A DNA stretch of 64,000 bases from Sialis fuliginosa (Eukaryota > Arthropoda > Insecta > Megaloptera > Sialidae). Within the stretch, counting starts at the first letter, position 1, and each line of letters begins with the position of its first letter. The notes beneath the pieces are model-generated. The model saw nothing but the letters and a program-made list of their open reading frames with translations. It searched no databases and was not told the DNA's origin. The position numbers were made by a program, and so were the translations under genes. This document shows, in pieces, positions 38,501 to 49,631 of the stretch. Where the stretch lies: NCBI GenBank assembly GCA_961205875.1, contig OY540809.1:12784267-12848266 (forward strand), read 5' to 3'.

Positions 38501-39458
38501 TTCTATCACCTAAAGCATCTTCCAAATAACACTAAAATATTAAGTTTAAATGTCTTTTAAAAAATTATTATTATTAAATTTAATAATATTTATTACCTTA
38601 ACAAATAAATCTGGCCATGTATAAACATCTTGAAATGCTCTCATTAGCATATTTACTGATAAAACAGGAAGAACTGGATTACCTTTACTCTTGAAAGTAT
38701 GACCAGAATCTTTACGTAAAAGGCTACATAATGCCTGCATCACAACGTCATTGCGAATGAGAAGGGGGTTGGCTTTTACAATGTATGATAAAGAATTTAC
38801 AAGAATTAATTCAGGTTTATAACGTTGTGATTTAAGTGTACGTAACCCTCCAAGTACATAACCAACCTAAAAGAAAATAATTAACTTTGTAATATGTGTT
38901 AACATATGTAAGTATGTTATTTGTATATTTATTTTTGATTTAAAATAATAAAAAAACAATCTTACTGCTGTATCAGTATCTCCATCAGCTACTGAATTTA
39001 AAATTTGCACAGTAAATTCTGTTTCTTCACAATCTACAGCTAAACTTTCCCAAGGTTCAGATACCGATGTGGAAACAGTCGTAGATGTAAATCTTTCACT
39101 GGGCGCACCAAGAGCAGTCGGACCAGGTCGAGTAACAGCTAAAGCTGCTGCTACAACTTTGGCTTTCTTACTAGAAGGAACCGAAGGGAGAGTTGTTGAA
39201 GTCGGTTCACGTTTTCTTTCTATAAATATTATTAAATATAATAAAAGAATTAAATATTTTTAAATTGTAAATACCTTTACTGCTACTTGCTAGCGATGAA
39301 TGACTACTTGTAGTAAGTTTAGATAAAGCAGTTCTTTTAGCTTCTACATCTCGGCTTGCAGAAGAAGGTTTTGATCCTAATGCAAATAAATCTGACGGAT
39401 GTTGTGTAATTTTTCCCTTAGGACCCCTAACACCTGTAGGAGGTTTATTTCTATCCAT
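29516..39458 (-). CDS. IntS1: Integrator complex subunit 1
   Basis: Thirty exons, minus strand. The first is 39275-39458; then 38966-39219, 38597-38866, 38278-38531, 38074-38209, 37811-38007, 37583-37745, 37213-37500, 37044-37157, 36828-36974, 36579-36754, 36345-36497, 35887-36064, 35614-35825, 35257-35556, 35003-35195, 34811-34942, 34593-34737, 34120-34530, 33753-33925, 33379-33691, 33114-33313, 32760-32908, 32572-32701, 31351-31732, 30939-31282, 30747-30871, 30298-30497, 29960-30241; last 29516-29631. The exons sum to 6321 nt, giving 2106 residues (fly IntS1 about 2050, human 2190). Integrator cleaves snRNA and paused Pol II transcripts; INTS1 is its HEAT-rich scaffold. Marks: MDRNKPPTGVRG...FALGSK at the N-terminus, RPPPSILEQLNALNTSHRLG, and ALIDLEPAQLVLFIQSFGIP in the conserved C-terminal half. 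Most introns are 60-90 bp; those at 29632-29959, 30498-30746 and 31733-32571 are longer, and the first two contain MITEs. Confidence 0.95.
29747..29899. mobile_element. MITE, copy 1 of a dispersed family (IntS1 last intron)
   Basis: The ends CAGAGACAGTGAGCCAGCCG and the inverse of ATGGCTCACTTAATCTATG share AGTGAGCCA. The interior (CTCGGTAGAAAGAGAAAGAA, later GACCACAGAATAAAG, then TTACATAAAATGCTATGGCT) is found again at 54474-54623. About 150 bp, no open frame, inside the intron 29632-29959. Confidence 0.65.
30545..30729. mobile_element. hAT-type MITE with perfect 8-bp target duplication (IntS1 intron)
   Basis: 185 bp. Left end CAGCAGCGGTGGCGAGCTGT and the inverse right end CAGTGGCGTTGCGCGAGCTA align with a few mismatches. 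The element is bracketed by TTTTAAAA at 30537-30544 and 30730-30737. CAG...CTG ends with an 8-bp duplication are diagnostic of hAT elements. No coding sequence. Confidence 0.85.
31733..32571. other. Longest IntS1 intron, with a local GC-rich island
   Basis: 839-bp intron against a typical 60-90 bp. Positions ~31955-32020 are strikingly GC-rich (GCCGGCCAAACGCATCGCTC and CCGCACGCCGCGACACGGGT nearby) within ~75% AT surroundings. No open frame or clear inverted ends. It may be an inserted fragment of unknown type. Confidence 0.5.
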
Positions 39459-39632
39459 TTTCTAAAAACATAAATATTTTTAATATATTTAGTAAATTCT
39501 AAGAAATATTAATTTTGTATACCTATTCACTTATAAAACATGAATTTTATAATATTTTTAAATGTTCCAAAAATACAACTTGCATGCTGAAACAATCAAA
39601 ACAATTGAAATTTTTTTAGGTTATGTTACAAA
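39459..39632. promoter_or_regulatory. Compact bidirectional promoter, IntS1 / MYSM1
   Basis: Only 174 bp lie between the divergent start codons of IntS1 and MYSM1, AT-rich without an obvious TATA box. Both genes must initiate within or very near it unless a noncoding exon exists. A TTTTTTTAG tract just before the MYSM1 ATG resembles an acceptor, so an upstream noncoding MYSM1 exon is possible but unproven. Confidence 0.55.
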
Positions 39633-42600
39633 ATGGCAGAAGAAGACGAGATAGATGTTCTTGGTGATTTTAATTTAGACAATTTACTTTCAAAAAATGA
39701 AAGAGAAATGTAAGAGATGATATTCTTGTTTTATATTTATGCATAAGTGACACTTTTAATAGAAAATTTTTGTAAAATTTATTTAAAATCATTCGTTTCC
39801 TATTTATTTTGACAGATAGTATTATCGGTATTTCTCTCGATTTGCATAAATGTTTATCACGTGACCAAAAATTAATATTCAAGCGCGTAATTTAAAGTTG
39901 TTTATTTTTTTATAGGTATGGAATCGATCAACCACAATGGTCTTTTGAAAATGCAAGTAATCATCCATCCAATTGGTATCATTCAACAAATCCAGATTTA
40001 TATTCTACAGAAAATATTGAAGTAGATACAAACAAAATTGAAAACGATAATATAAATGAATTTGATAACAATGATGTATACGTAGAAGAGAAAAAGGATG
40101 CTTTTGGGTGGACGGATAATGAAAAACAATTATTTGAAAAAGCAATGGTTAATTTAAATGATTTATTTTTTTATTATAATACAATAATAACGTTTATATA
40201 TTTTAGGAAATATTTGGTCGTAGTTCAGTTCGTATTTCACAATTCATTGGTTCTAAAACACCTGCGGAAGTAAAACTTTATTTAAAATCATTTCCGTCCA
40301 TTAAAGCTTATTCTACGTTAACTAATTTGTATAATGAAACATCAGACCAAAATATGGATTTATCAACTGATCCAAATCTATTAGATTTAAATACATCAGA
40401 AGTTATTATAGAATCTCAAATACCTGCATCTATAGAAGAAGTAATAGCGGCTGTGAGTACAGCACAACCTACCGTAAAAAATACAAATAACCGTAAGGTT
40501 CAAAAAGTTCAAATAGCAAATTTGCATAAGAAGAAAGTTAAATATAATTCAAATGTTAATTTTTCTAATATTCCATCTGGATGTTCTTTATTAAAAAAAA
40601 ATTATATGAAGAAACAAAACGATGAAGTAAATGAGCATAAAAAAAGAATGATCAATAAAAAAAGATTTATTTATAATCCAACGTTTAAGAAAAAATCTAG
40701 ATTTAAAAATAGAAGTAGAGAAATTAAACAAGAAATAAAAATCGAACCAGCAAATTTCCAGCTGGTTACTGGAAAAGGATTAGCTGTTCCATTATCGAGT
40801 GGAGAAGAAGTTGTAAGTATATTGATATCGCTTCATCATTCGACCATTAACATGTTTTATAATTATTGTAGATTAAAATTAAAAGAAAAACACCAGACCA
40901 CGAATCAGATTCTGATGTTGATATAGACATTGATGATGAAAATGATTTAAAGAAAATAGAAATTAAAGAAGAAACTGAAATAAAAAATAACGATGATACA
41001 AACTTTTTATCAGCTATGACAAATAATGAAACGCTTATAAAATTGGAAGTACAAAATAGTTTAACTTCTGCTTCAACAGAAACGTCAAAAACAACCAGTG
41101 TTGATAAACAAGTTAATGAAGATTTGAATTTGATTAAATTAGAATCGATTGGTAATATGAATGAAGAATTATTTGAAAAATTCTCAAATAATAATATACC
41201 AACAGAAGAATTACAAATTGACCATAGTGTAATAACGAATGAAGAGAAATATATACACTCTGAATTTTTTGAAGGACGGCCCTCTAAAACACCAGAAAGA
41301 TATATGAAGGTAAAACTTACGAAATGAAACTGAAACAAGTGAAATCTGGACTAATAAGTAATTTAATATTAATTTTTAGATAAGGAATCATATATTAAAT
41401 TCATGGTATATGTCAAAACCAACTTACGTTACGAAAACATCTATTCGTTCTGGTTTGAAAAATTGTGGAGACGTAAATTGTATCGGTCGAGTGCACCAAT
41501 ATTTGGAACAAATAGGAGCTATTAACTTCGGTTGTCGTAAGTGTACTTTGGGAAAAATAAAAACTGTAGATATAAAAATTATATAATGTTTTCAGCTCAA
41601 ACTCAGTATCAAAGACCTCTCTGGTTTATGGTATTTAATCAAGTCCCTAACACATCACAAAATAAAAGTAAGATTAAGAAAGAAGATGTCGATATTCAAC
41701 AAATGAAGCTGGATCAAATTAGGCCACGACACAAAAAAAAATTTTTAGTTGTGAGTACACTTAAATTTAGATAATAAAATTAATAACTAAATGAACTTTG
41801 TTAATTCTAATATTTAGGATGGTGAAGGAGGTTACACACTCACACACAATGAAAATGGTGAAATAATAGGAACTACTATTGTAAATCAAGATACTAATCC
41901 TAAACCGAGAGTTGTGAAAAAGCAATCTATAAAATTAATGTACTGCAGAAATTTCAGTGATGATTATTTGGTACGTTTTATATTTACTATCATTTGCCAT
42001 TTGATTTAATTCATATGTTATTCATTTTGTATGTAGCCACCGTACCAAGTTAAACTGCATATATCGGCATTGCTCAGTATGGATTGGCATGCACATACCA
42101 CACATTCTGAAGTAATGGGGCTTCTCGGGGGATCATATAACCACAGACATAATACTCTTCATATTACGAAGTATGTGGCGTGTCGAAGTGCTGATAATAG
42201 CGCAACGCATTGTGATATGTGTCCAGGTGAGTTTTATATATTTATAACATAGCTTAAGAGGTTAGATAAGACACATTTGAATTTTTTTGTTCAATAGTGT
42301 CTCAGACGGAAGCATCGGAAACATTACAGTCAGAAAATCTTGATGTGATCGGCTGGTTTCATTCACATCCAACTTTCAGTCCAAATCCATCTCAGCAGGA
42401 TATCGACACACAAATGAATATGCAAGAATGGTTTTCAAATACAAAATCTCATAATCCTTTTGTCGGATTAATATTGTCACCGTTTTGTGCAGGGACCAGT
42501 AGCTTGGTTTCAGATTACAGGTCAGTAACAGTTATAAAAAATTCATTATTATTATAATTTAATTCACATAAATTCTTGAAATCGAATTTTCTGACCAATT

Positions 42601-42994
42601 AAGTATAAAAAATAAAATTTCAGATGCCTTATTGTCAGTAAGATATATAATAAAGATGGCACCATTAAAGGAACCCCTTATAAATTTAATATCGAAGTAA
42701 CGTCATACGGATTAAACGTAAATCAACTTATGACAAATGCATCAAAAATTTTAAATATGAATATTTCTTCGTCAGGAAGAATCGATTTTGAAAAAGCTTA
42801 TTTTCAAGATCCAACTATAACTTATTTTGAAAAGGTATAATTGGTAATTATTATTATTCAAATTGAAGTTAATAATTTTTTTCTTTTAGATGATATCTAG
42901 TACTAAAATACATTTGGCAAAATGTGCCGATGTTAACAAAATGACATGTGACTCGATTGTTCAAGGTATTTCTGATCTTTGTCATCAAAAATAA
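39633..42994 (+). CDS. MYSM1: MYSM1-type histone H2A deubiquitinase
   Basis: Eleven exons: 39633-39709, 39916-40147, 40207-40812, 40872-41309, 41380-41536, 41596-41750, 41818-41970, 42037-42226, 42298-42520, 42624-42834 and 42890-42994; 848 residues (human MYSM1 828). It removes ubiquitin from H2A and opposes PRC1. Domains in order: N-terminal [18 protein letters not shown]/Myb domain ([19 protein letters not shown], ~85-140); a long Lys/Asp-rich linker; SWIRM domain (~430-505, [12 protein letters not shown]...[10 protein letters not shown]); and MPN+/JAMM domain (~608-745). The JAMM metal site is complete: Glu in [11 protein letters not shown], then [14 protein letters not shown] giving the H-x-H-x7-S-x2-D motif, so a zinc-dependent catalytic centre is expected. 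The C-terminal helical tail follows to DLCHQK. Head to head with IntS1. Confidence 0.96.
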
Positions 42995-44193
42995 AAGCAA
43001 AATTATATATTGGGATCTGACAACCTCTCTAAAAGTATATTTCTCCTCTACCCCCACATACTTGATTGATAAAAACTCATTCCACATCAAATTAACAATG
43101 TAATTTCTAACAGTTACACATTGTTGCAAAGTTAAATATAACCTTAAATAAAAGATAAATGTAAATTCTAAACTTTAATGAGCGGTTTATACGTTTAGGG
43201 CGAGTATACTTTAAGGTAGGTTGTACTGTAATTCTTAAAACCTAATGTTATCTAAATCAGGAACGAAATAATTTTAAAACGTTTTCAGAAATGTATTTGT
43301 AACGTGATGTTGTAAATAAGTAAAATAACCTTAAAATTGTTGTTATTTATATTAACAGTCTGATACCTATAATATTTATTATACAGATTTTTCATAAATA
43401 CCCCAGACATTTATCTTTGGACATAATTTTGTTATTACGTTATAATATCACTATTTTCTAACGATATCACGTAACATTATTGGTTATTATAACGTTTTAA
43501 TCAAATATTGATAGTTAAAATGTTGTTTAACTTTTACTATGTTATATTTTACATAAGTTATGTAATTTGTATATAACCCGTACTCAACATTGCATTATTT
43601 CTGAAATTACATTGTGAAATAATTTATTTCTGTTTAATAATTTATTGTTATTAATCAGATTCTTACTTCACAATTTATTAATAATAATTTCCGGATGCTA
43701 ACCTCGTTTGAGGGGGAAACTTGAGAATTATATGATGTGGCATCTGACCTATAATAATTAATTTAATTTAATTTACGAGTGCAATGTATCTTGTTTTTCG
43801 AGAATGTCAATTTACTAAATTAAAATTAATTTCGTAATTTTCACAGATGATAAAAATACACGAATACATGAGTTATTATTAAATATAGATTATTTATTTA
43901 ATATATTGATATAAAAAATTAATTAGTAAGTGTCACAGATAAAATTAATGAAATTAAAGTAATACTAACGATACCTATTTCTATTTTTTATAAGAAAATT
44001 GTATAAATAGTATATTTTTATTGTTAAAATTAATAGATAATGTATGACTAGGTTTACGCGAAAACATGTATTTAAATCAGCAGACCTCTATCTATAATAA
44101 AATAAAGAAGGTTGCATTAATTATACTTTGTTTATTATTCAATATTTGTACATAAGCGAGTGAATATATAGTTAATATTATATTATTATAGAA
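42995..44193. other. Gene-free interval between MYSM1 and the CTH region
   Basis: 1.2 kb of AT-rich sequence following the MYSM1 stop. No coding frame, RNA gene or clear repeat is visible. Confidence 0.5.
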
Positions 44194-44648
44194 CAGGCAA
44201 CGAAGGGATTTAAATAGAACAAATTCGGAGTGCGGTGAAATTTGGTACCTATGTAGTATACATTATCCATGGGTCTGTGGAAAAAAATTTACAGTTGTTC
44301 GAAGTTTAATTCAGTTTTTATTGAATAACATCAAGACAAATAAAAATACCAAGACATACCATGCATTAAAATTTTCAAACTAAATTACAACTAAATTTCA
44401 AAATTTCTTCCAATGTGTATCCTAAATTATTATTAATTATGCCGAGAAAAACTCCACTGCCGAGAAAAACCTTGACGCCGATAAAAAGCTCGCGGCCGAG
44501 AAAAACCTAGTTGCCGATAAAAACCTCGCGGTCGGAAAAAACCTCGCTGCTGGAAAAGACCTACTATAATGTATACTACATAGGTACCAAATATTATTGC
44601 ACTCCGAATTTGTTCCAAAAACAGGGCAATTTTTCCCTTCATTACCTG
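44194..44648. mobile_element. Non-autonomous DNA transposon carrying a minisatellite
   Basis: Inverted ends: left CAGGCAACGAAGGGA (44194), right inverse CAGGTAATGAAGGGA (ending 44648). The arms continue inward through the shared blocks GAACAAATTCGGAGTGC and TTTGGTACCTATGTAGTATA, giving ~75-80 bp arms with small gaps. No convincing target duplication. The core holds an 18-bp minisatellite. It ends 38 bp downstream of the stop of the first CTH gene, so it could supply part of its 3' UTR. Confidence 0.8.
44441..44564. repeat. 18-bp minisatellite, about 7 units
   Basis: Units of exactly 18 bp, consensus GCCGAGAAAAACCTCGCG, starting at 44441, 44459, 44477, 44495, 44513, 44531 and 44549 (last one partial). 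It is open on the minus strand as a six-residue repeat, but this is low-complexity translation and not a gene. Confidence 0.9.
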
Positions 44649-44685
44649 TACTATTAATATAGAAACCATTATTTTGGTTCTTGTA

Positions 44686-46212
44686 TTAATTTGAAACAGC
44701 GATTCTCAAAGCGGCATCTAAATCTTCAATTAGATCATCGGCATCTTCTAACCCAACTGAAACTCGAATAAGATTTTCTGTTATTCCTAAATTTGATCGT
44801 TGTTCATTGGACAGTGATGCATGAGACATGACACATCTAAAATCAGAAAAATATTTACATTTATATATATTAAAATACATATATTTATAAAAAAACTCAC
44901 GGTAGAGATAATAAGCTTTCGCAGGCACCTAAACTTCCAGCTAATGTAAAAACTTTAACAGATTGTAAAAATGTTTTTGATTCCTTCAGGCCGCCTTTTA
45001 TATAAAATGCAAGTATACCACTATGACCATAACATTGTTTTTTACTTAATTCATGTTGAGGATGTGATGGCAAACCTAGAGAATTATAAAAATAAAAAAT
45101 ATTTATCTTCTAAGTGAAATATTCAATATAAATTTAATTTATACCAGGATGCAAAACTTTTTCAACAGCTGGATGCGTTTCTAAAAATTTTGCAACTTTC
45201 AATCCATTTTTCATATGTTTTTCCATACGAATTGGCAAAGTTTTTAAACTTCTTGTTACTAATCCGCAATCAAAAGGTGATGGTACAACTCCCATTATTT
45301 TTTGTAAATAATTAATTCTTGTTCTTAACGTTTCGTCATTTATTACCAAAGCGCCCATCAATACATCTGCATGTCCATTCATGTATTTCGACATAGAATA
45401 CATAACGATATCTGCACCAAGATCAAGAGGCCGTTGAAAATAACTCGTTAAAAATGTATTATCAACTGCTAAAATAATATTATGATTTTTCGTTATTTTT
45501 GATATTTTTTCAATATCTCCAACTTTGAAAACTGGATTTGTTGGCGTTTCAATAAACATAAGCTAAAAAGTAATATTTTTAATTGTAATATAACTCCATT
45601 TATACTTACATAACCTAAATATTCTATTGTTAATTTAATACCTTAGTATTTTCTCTGATAGCATCCTCAATTTTTTTTTCATTGCAAATATCAACAAATG
45701 TTATTTCAGAGCTTTGTCTTTTGAGTACTTCGTAAAACATCTGATTTGTTCCACCGTATAAACTATCACCACATATAACGTGTTCGTTAGCATTAACTAA
45801 GCCTGCAACTATAGACGCAGCTCCATTTCCAGATGCAAAACAGAATCCGTACTTTCCATTATCTAATGAAGCGATGTGTCTTTCTAATACATCACGTGAA
45901 GGATTACCATTTCGACCATATTGAAACTAAATATCAAGAAAATATATCTAAGAAATATATTTTTTTAATTTTTAACTTTGCCTATGTTAAATATCATATT
46001 GTATTAATTTCAATATATCTCATATACATATGATCAAATTAGTCAATTAATGGTTAACCTACCTTTCCTTCTCCTGGAGTATTTTGTTTAAAAGTAGTCG
46101 ATAAAGTAATTGGTGCTACGATTGCTTTTGAATTCCATTGTTCTGGTTCTTGAGCAGCGTGAACTGCTTTTGTAGAAAATCCACGTATTTGTTTCAAAAA
46201 TCCGTGTTCCAT
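44686..46212 (-). CDS. CTH: Cystathionine gamma-lyase-like, diverged copy A
   Basis: Five exons, minus strand: 46063-46212, 45642-45926, 45145-45562, 44901-45075 and 44686-44836; 392 residues. A PLP enzyme of the Cys/Met metabolism (CGL) family, cytosolic; the family enzyme splits cystathionine to cysteine, 2-oxobutyrate and ammonia. The PLP lysine is K204 in MYSMSKYMNGH. YGR (residues 53-55), YGGTN and VDNTF are kept. Three residues that fix substrate choice in human CTH differ: E59 is Q52 here (FQYGRNG), R119 is Q112 (YGGTNQMF) and E339 is G331 (TLAGSLGACESL). The frame is intact and all splice sites are canonical, so it is a working gene of possibly altered specificity. Exon layout and phases match copy B 0.9 kb downstream on the plus coordinates, showing tandem duplication. 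Confidence 0.93.
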
Positions 46213-47089
46213 ATTTAATAATTATTTTATTTATGTTCCTATTTGTTAAATGTGTTTGTAAAATAACTGCAATTGATGTACTTGAATGCAAATTATAGAA
46301 AATATATTTAAATTTTATTCTTGTTAAGTATAGTTCAAGGTAATATAATATCTTATCTGTATATTGAAGCACTAAAAATTGAATAGATAATATCATATAT
46401 TAAACACACACTAGTATGTTTAATATATGATAATATATATCTTCAATAAAAAACACCATCTTAAAAAGAACTTTTTTTAATAGATTACTAAAGCAAATAC
46501 CTTGAAAATTATTGTATTAAATTATAATATTCTATCCAATTTTTTATTTAAAACATTATTGTTTTTATGCAGTTTCAAAAATAATTGTAAAATTTCAAAA
46601 ATTCAAGTTTAGTGATTCTCTTTAAAAATAAAAGGTGCACTGTTTTGGCTGTAGGCCATTCACAGACAGATGTTATTGAGGTAATAGACGTTATTCAGAA
46701 ACTTTCAAAGATGTAATTCTGTAAAAAAAATTTGAGATAACTATAATTTAAGGGTGAACCCTCAAAAAATCGTTTTTTATTTATTTTTTATTTTTTCTAT
46801 TCTTTAGTCAAGAATAATAAATATGTTAGAACCATCTACTGGTGAATTTTTTTATAAAGTTCAACTTATGTTTAACTTTTAATCACCTTTTAATCCTGAT
46901 TTTTATAAATGATTATAATAAAGATTATAAATACATGAACTTTTCAGCATATTAGGAATTTAATTGAAAAAAGAAATAGTAATAAAAACTTTTATTTAAT
47001 TAGAAGTATAAATGATTTTATTAATAATTTTTAAAACAATATTTTTTAAAATTATTAATAGTGGCACATGTTTATAATATTTTGTAAAT
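46213..47089. other. Spacer between the two CTH genes
   Basis: 877 bp, AT-rich. It contains the upstream region of copy A and the 3' UTR of copy B (both on the minus strand). No separate gene is recognised. The spacer shows no obvious similarity to the copy B upstream region, so the duplication did not retain long shared flanks. Confidence 0.45.
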
Positions 47090-49631
47090 TTATTTGGCAA
47101 CAGCAATTTTTAATGCATTATCTATATCTTGTATCAAATCGTTGACATCTTCGAGTCCTACAGAAATTCTGATAAGATTATCTGTTATTCCTAACTTTGC
47201 TCTTTGATCTTCAGGCACTGATGCATGCGTCATCACGGAACTAAAAATAGTTAATAGATTAATACAAAAATACAAATGATTTAAAAATAAATTTATAAAA
47301 TAATCAGTTGTTATTAAATTTTAATATTTATTGACAAAATAAACTTACGGCAGTTCTGCTAAACTCTCGAAGCCTCCTAAACTTTCAGCTAAGGTAAATA
47401 TCTTGAGTGAATTCAAAAATAATTTTGATTCTTCTAATCCACCTTTAAGATAGAATGACAACATACCACTATGACCATAGCATTGTTTTTTAGTTATTTC
47501 GTATTGAGGATGAGATGGTAATGCTAAAAAATAAATAATAAACAGAAATAAGCAGACAAATAATTTAAATATTTCAGCACTCGTTAAAAAATTGTGCAAT
47601 TTTCAAATAGCTGTAACTTTGGTCTTTAAGATTCCTTTAATTTTTTTATACAAGCAAATGAAAATAACCCATATTTGATGAAATCGGGTAGTTCACATTG
47701 TATAGTGTTCAATGGTTAATAATTTTAATATTTCTAATAATTTCATTCAGACTTTTAAGAATTATTACTGAGTGTAGTACTGTGTATGTAAACCTATAAA
47801 AAAATAAAAGCCAAGCGAGCGCAAGCGAGCCAGTTTTAAAAATCAGTACATATTAAACAACGAAGTTATGAGACACTATGTATTTATTACATTTAAAGTT
47901 GTTATTAAATAAATTAGAAATCGATATACAAAGTTTTTATTTATTTGTAGGTTTTGTAATTAATCTAAAAAAATTAAACTTATGTAGATTTATAGGGAAT
48001 TTCATAACGAATTAAGTGGTATATTTTTTATTCGATTATCAGGAGTCCCGATATTTCAGAAACATTGAAAATTCCTGTAAATTCTTATCATTAATACACG
48101 AGTAATTAGGTGTTTTATATAAATTATATCTCACTTAGGAGCTCAATATGAAAAAATGTTTTTTGAAGGTTGTTTTAAGGATTTAAAAATGTATAAATAT
48201 TTGGAAACTACATAAAAAATAGAATAAAATGACCTATACCGGAAGTATTTTGGTTGAAACCAAAATATTTGGCGGCAATTTCAAAATCGACTATTTTTAC
48301 AAAAAATCAAACTTAATGTTTTGGTACCGCATTCGGCCAAAATTGAATATTCGGCTCTGAAACCGATTTCAAATGAAAGATCAACAAAAAATGAAGAAAA
48401 TGAGCCTTATAACATGCATAATAAGGGACATTTTGAAAAATAAGGTACTATCAAAAAAAGTCTAATTTCGCTCGATTTCAAAAGTTTAAAAAATCGTAAT
48501 TCAGCCAAAAAAGGTGGCGGGGAGAAAAGATTTTGGGAAACGTGTTTTTTTGATATATACTTTGAGGAAAAAAAATGGGAGCAAAATCGGTGACATACGT
48601 GCGCCCTGTTTTTTAAAAAACTACTGGAAATGCTCATATATATGTTTATTAAATTTGTAAGCTAAATACCTGGATGCAGAACTCTCTCTACTGCAGCATG
48701 GGACTCTAAAAATTTTCCAACAGCTAATCCACTCTTCATATGTTCCTTCATACGGACTGCTAAAGTTTTTAAACTGCGATTAACCAAAGCACAATCAAAT
48801 GGTGAAGGCACTATTCCCATAGCATTTTGCAAGAATCTAATACGTTCTTGTAAAACTTCGTTGTTTGTGACGACTGCTCCCATTATAACATCAGAATGTC
48901 CGTTCATGTATTTTGTAAGAGAATATAATACAATATCGGCTCCAAGATTAAGAGGACGTTGGAAATAACTTGTTAAAAATGTATTGTCCACTACCAAGAT
49001 TAAATTATGTTTTTTTGTTATTTCCGAAATTTTTTGAATGTCTACCACTTTAAACAACGGATTGGTTGGTGTTTCTACAAATACCATCTGAAATAGAGAT
49101 ATTATTTAGTCACGGTTAATACACAAAGTAAAATTTACCTTTGTATTCTTCTTAATAGCCTTTTCAACATTTTTTTCATCCGTGGTGTCAATTAATGTTA
49201 TTTCAATTCCTTGTCTATTAATAACTTTGCTGAATAATCGATTGGTACCACCATAAACATCATCACCACATATCACATGATCGTTTGCATTCAATAAACT
49301 CATGATCGTAGTTGTAGCACCTAATCCAGAAGCAAAGCAGAACCCGTACTTTCCTTCATCTAAAGACGCAATACATTTTTCTAAGACATCACGTGTTGGA
49401 TTTCCTGAACGACCGTAATCATATTGCTTTAAAAAAATAATCAAAATTAGATATAATCATTTATAAAATATCAATGAATACCTTTGGTTCCGCTGGCGAG
49501 GTTTGTTTGAACGTGGTTGATAATGTTATAGGTGGAACGACGGCATAAGAACTCCATTGTTCTGGTTCTTGACCGACATGAATAGCACGGGTGGCATAAT
49601 CTGATGTCTGTTTTAAAAATCCGTTCTCCAT
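47090..49631 (-). CDS. CTH: Cystathionine gamma-lyase, conventional copy B
   Basis: Five exons, minus strand: 49482-49631, 49139-49426, 48670-49087, 47349-47523 and 47090-47240; 393 residues (human CTH 405). It catalyses the last step of transsulfuration, cystathionine to cysteine, with PLP. Catalytic lysine K205 in YSLTKYMNGHSD; YGRSGNPTR, DDVYGGTNR (R113 = human R119) and TLAESLGGFESLAELP (E332 = human E339) are conserved; human E59 is replaced by the similar Asp (D53). Near-identical domain order to vertebrate CTH supports normal activity. Intron 3 (47524-48669) is 1.15 kb compared with 69 bp in copy A, because of inserted sequence. A TTTAAAG acceptor is used at exon 2. Confidence 0.95.
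47524..48669. other. Expanded intron 3 of CTH copy B
   Basis: 1146 bp where copy A has 69 bp. It contains a perfect hairpin, TATTTTGGTT-GA-AACCAAAATA (48246-48267), and a relatively GC-richer block to about 48610 that looks unlike the surroundings, likely one or more decayed insertions. No transposase-like frame is seen. Confidence 0.5.

Noticed and set aside
40847-41338. 163-residue minus-strand frame opposite MYSM1 exon 4
   Set aside because: Antisense of an acidic linker exon; composition is typical of such shadows.
44433-44669. Minus-strand frame with an Arg/Gly/Phe six-residue repeat
   Set aside because: Translation of the 18-bp minisatellite inside a transposon, not a protein gene.
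48246-48267. Perfect 10-bp-arm hairpin in CTH copy B intron 3 as a regulatory stem-loop
   Set aside because: It sits in a decayed insertion within an intron and has no conserved counterpart in copy A.
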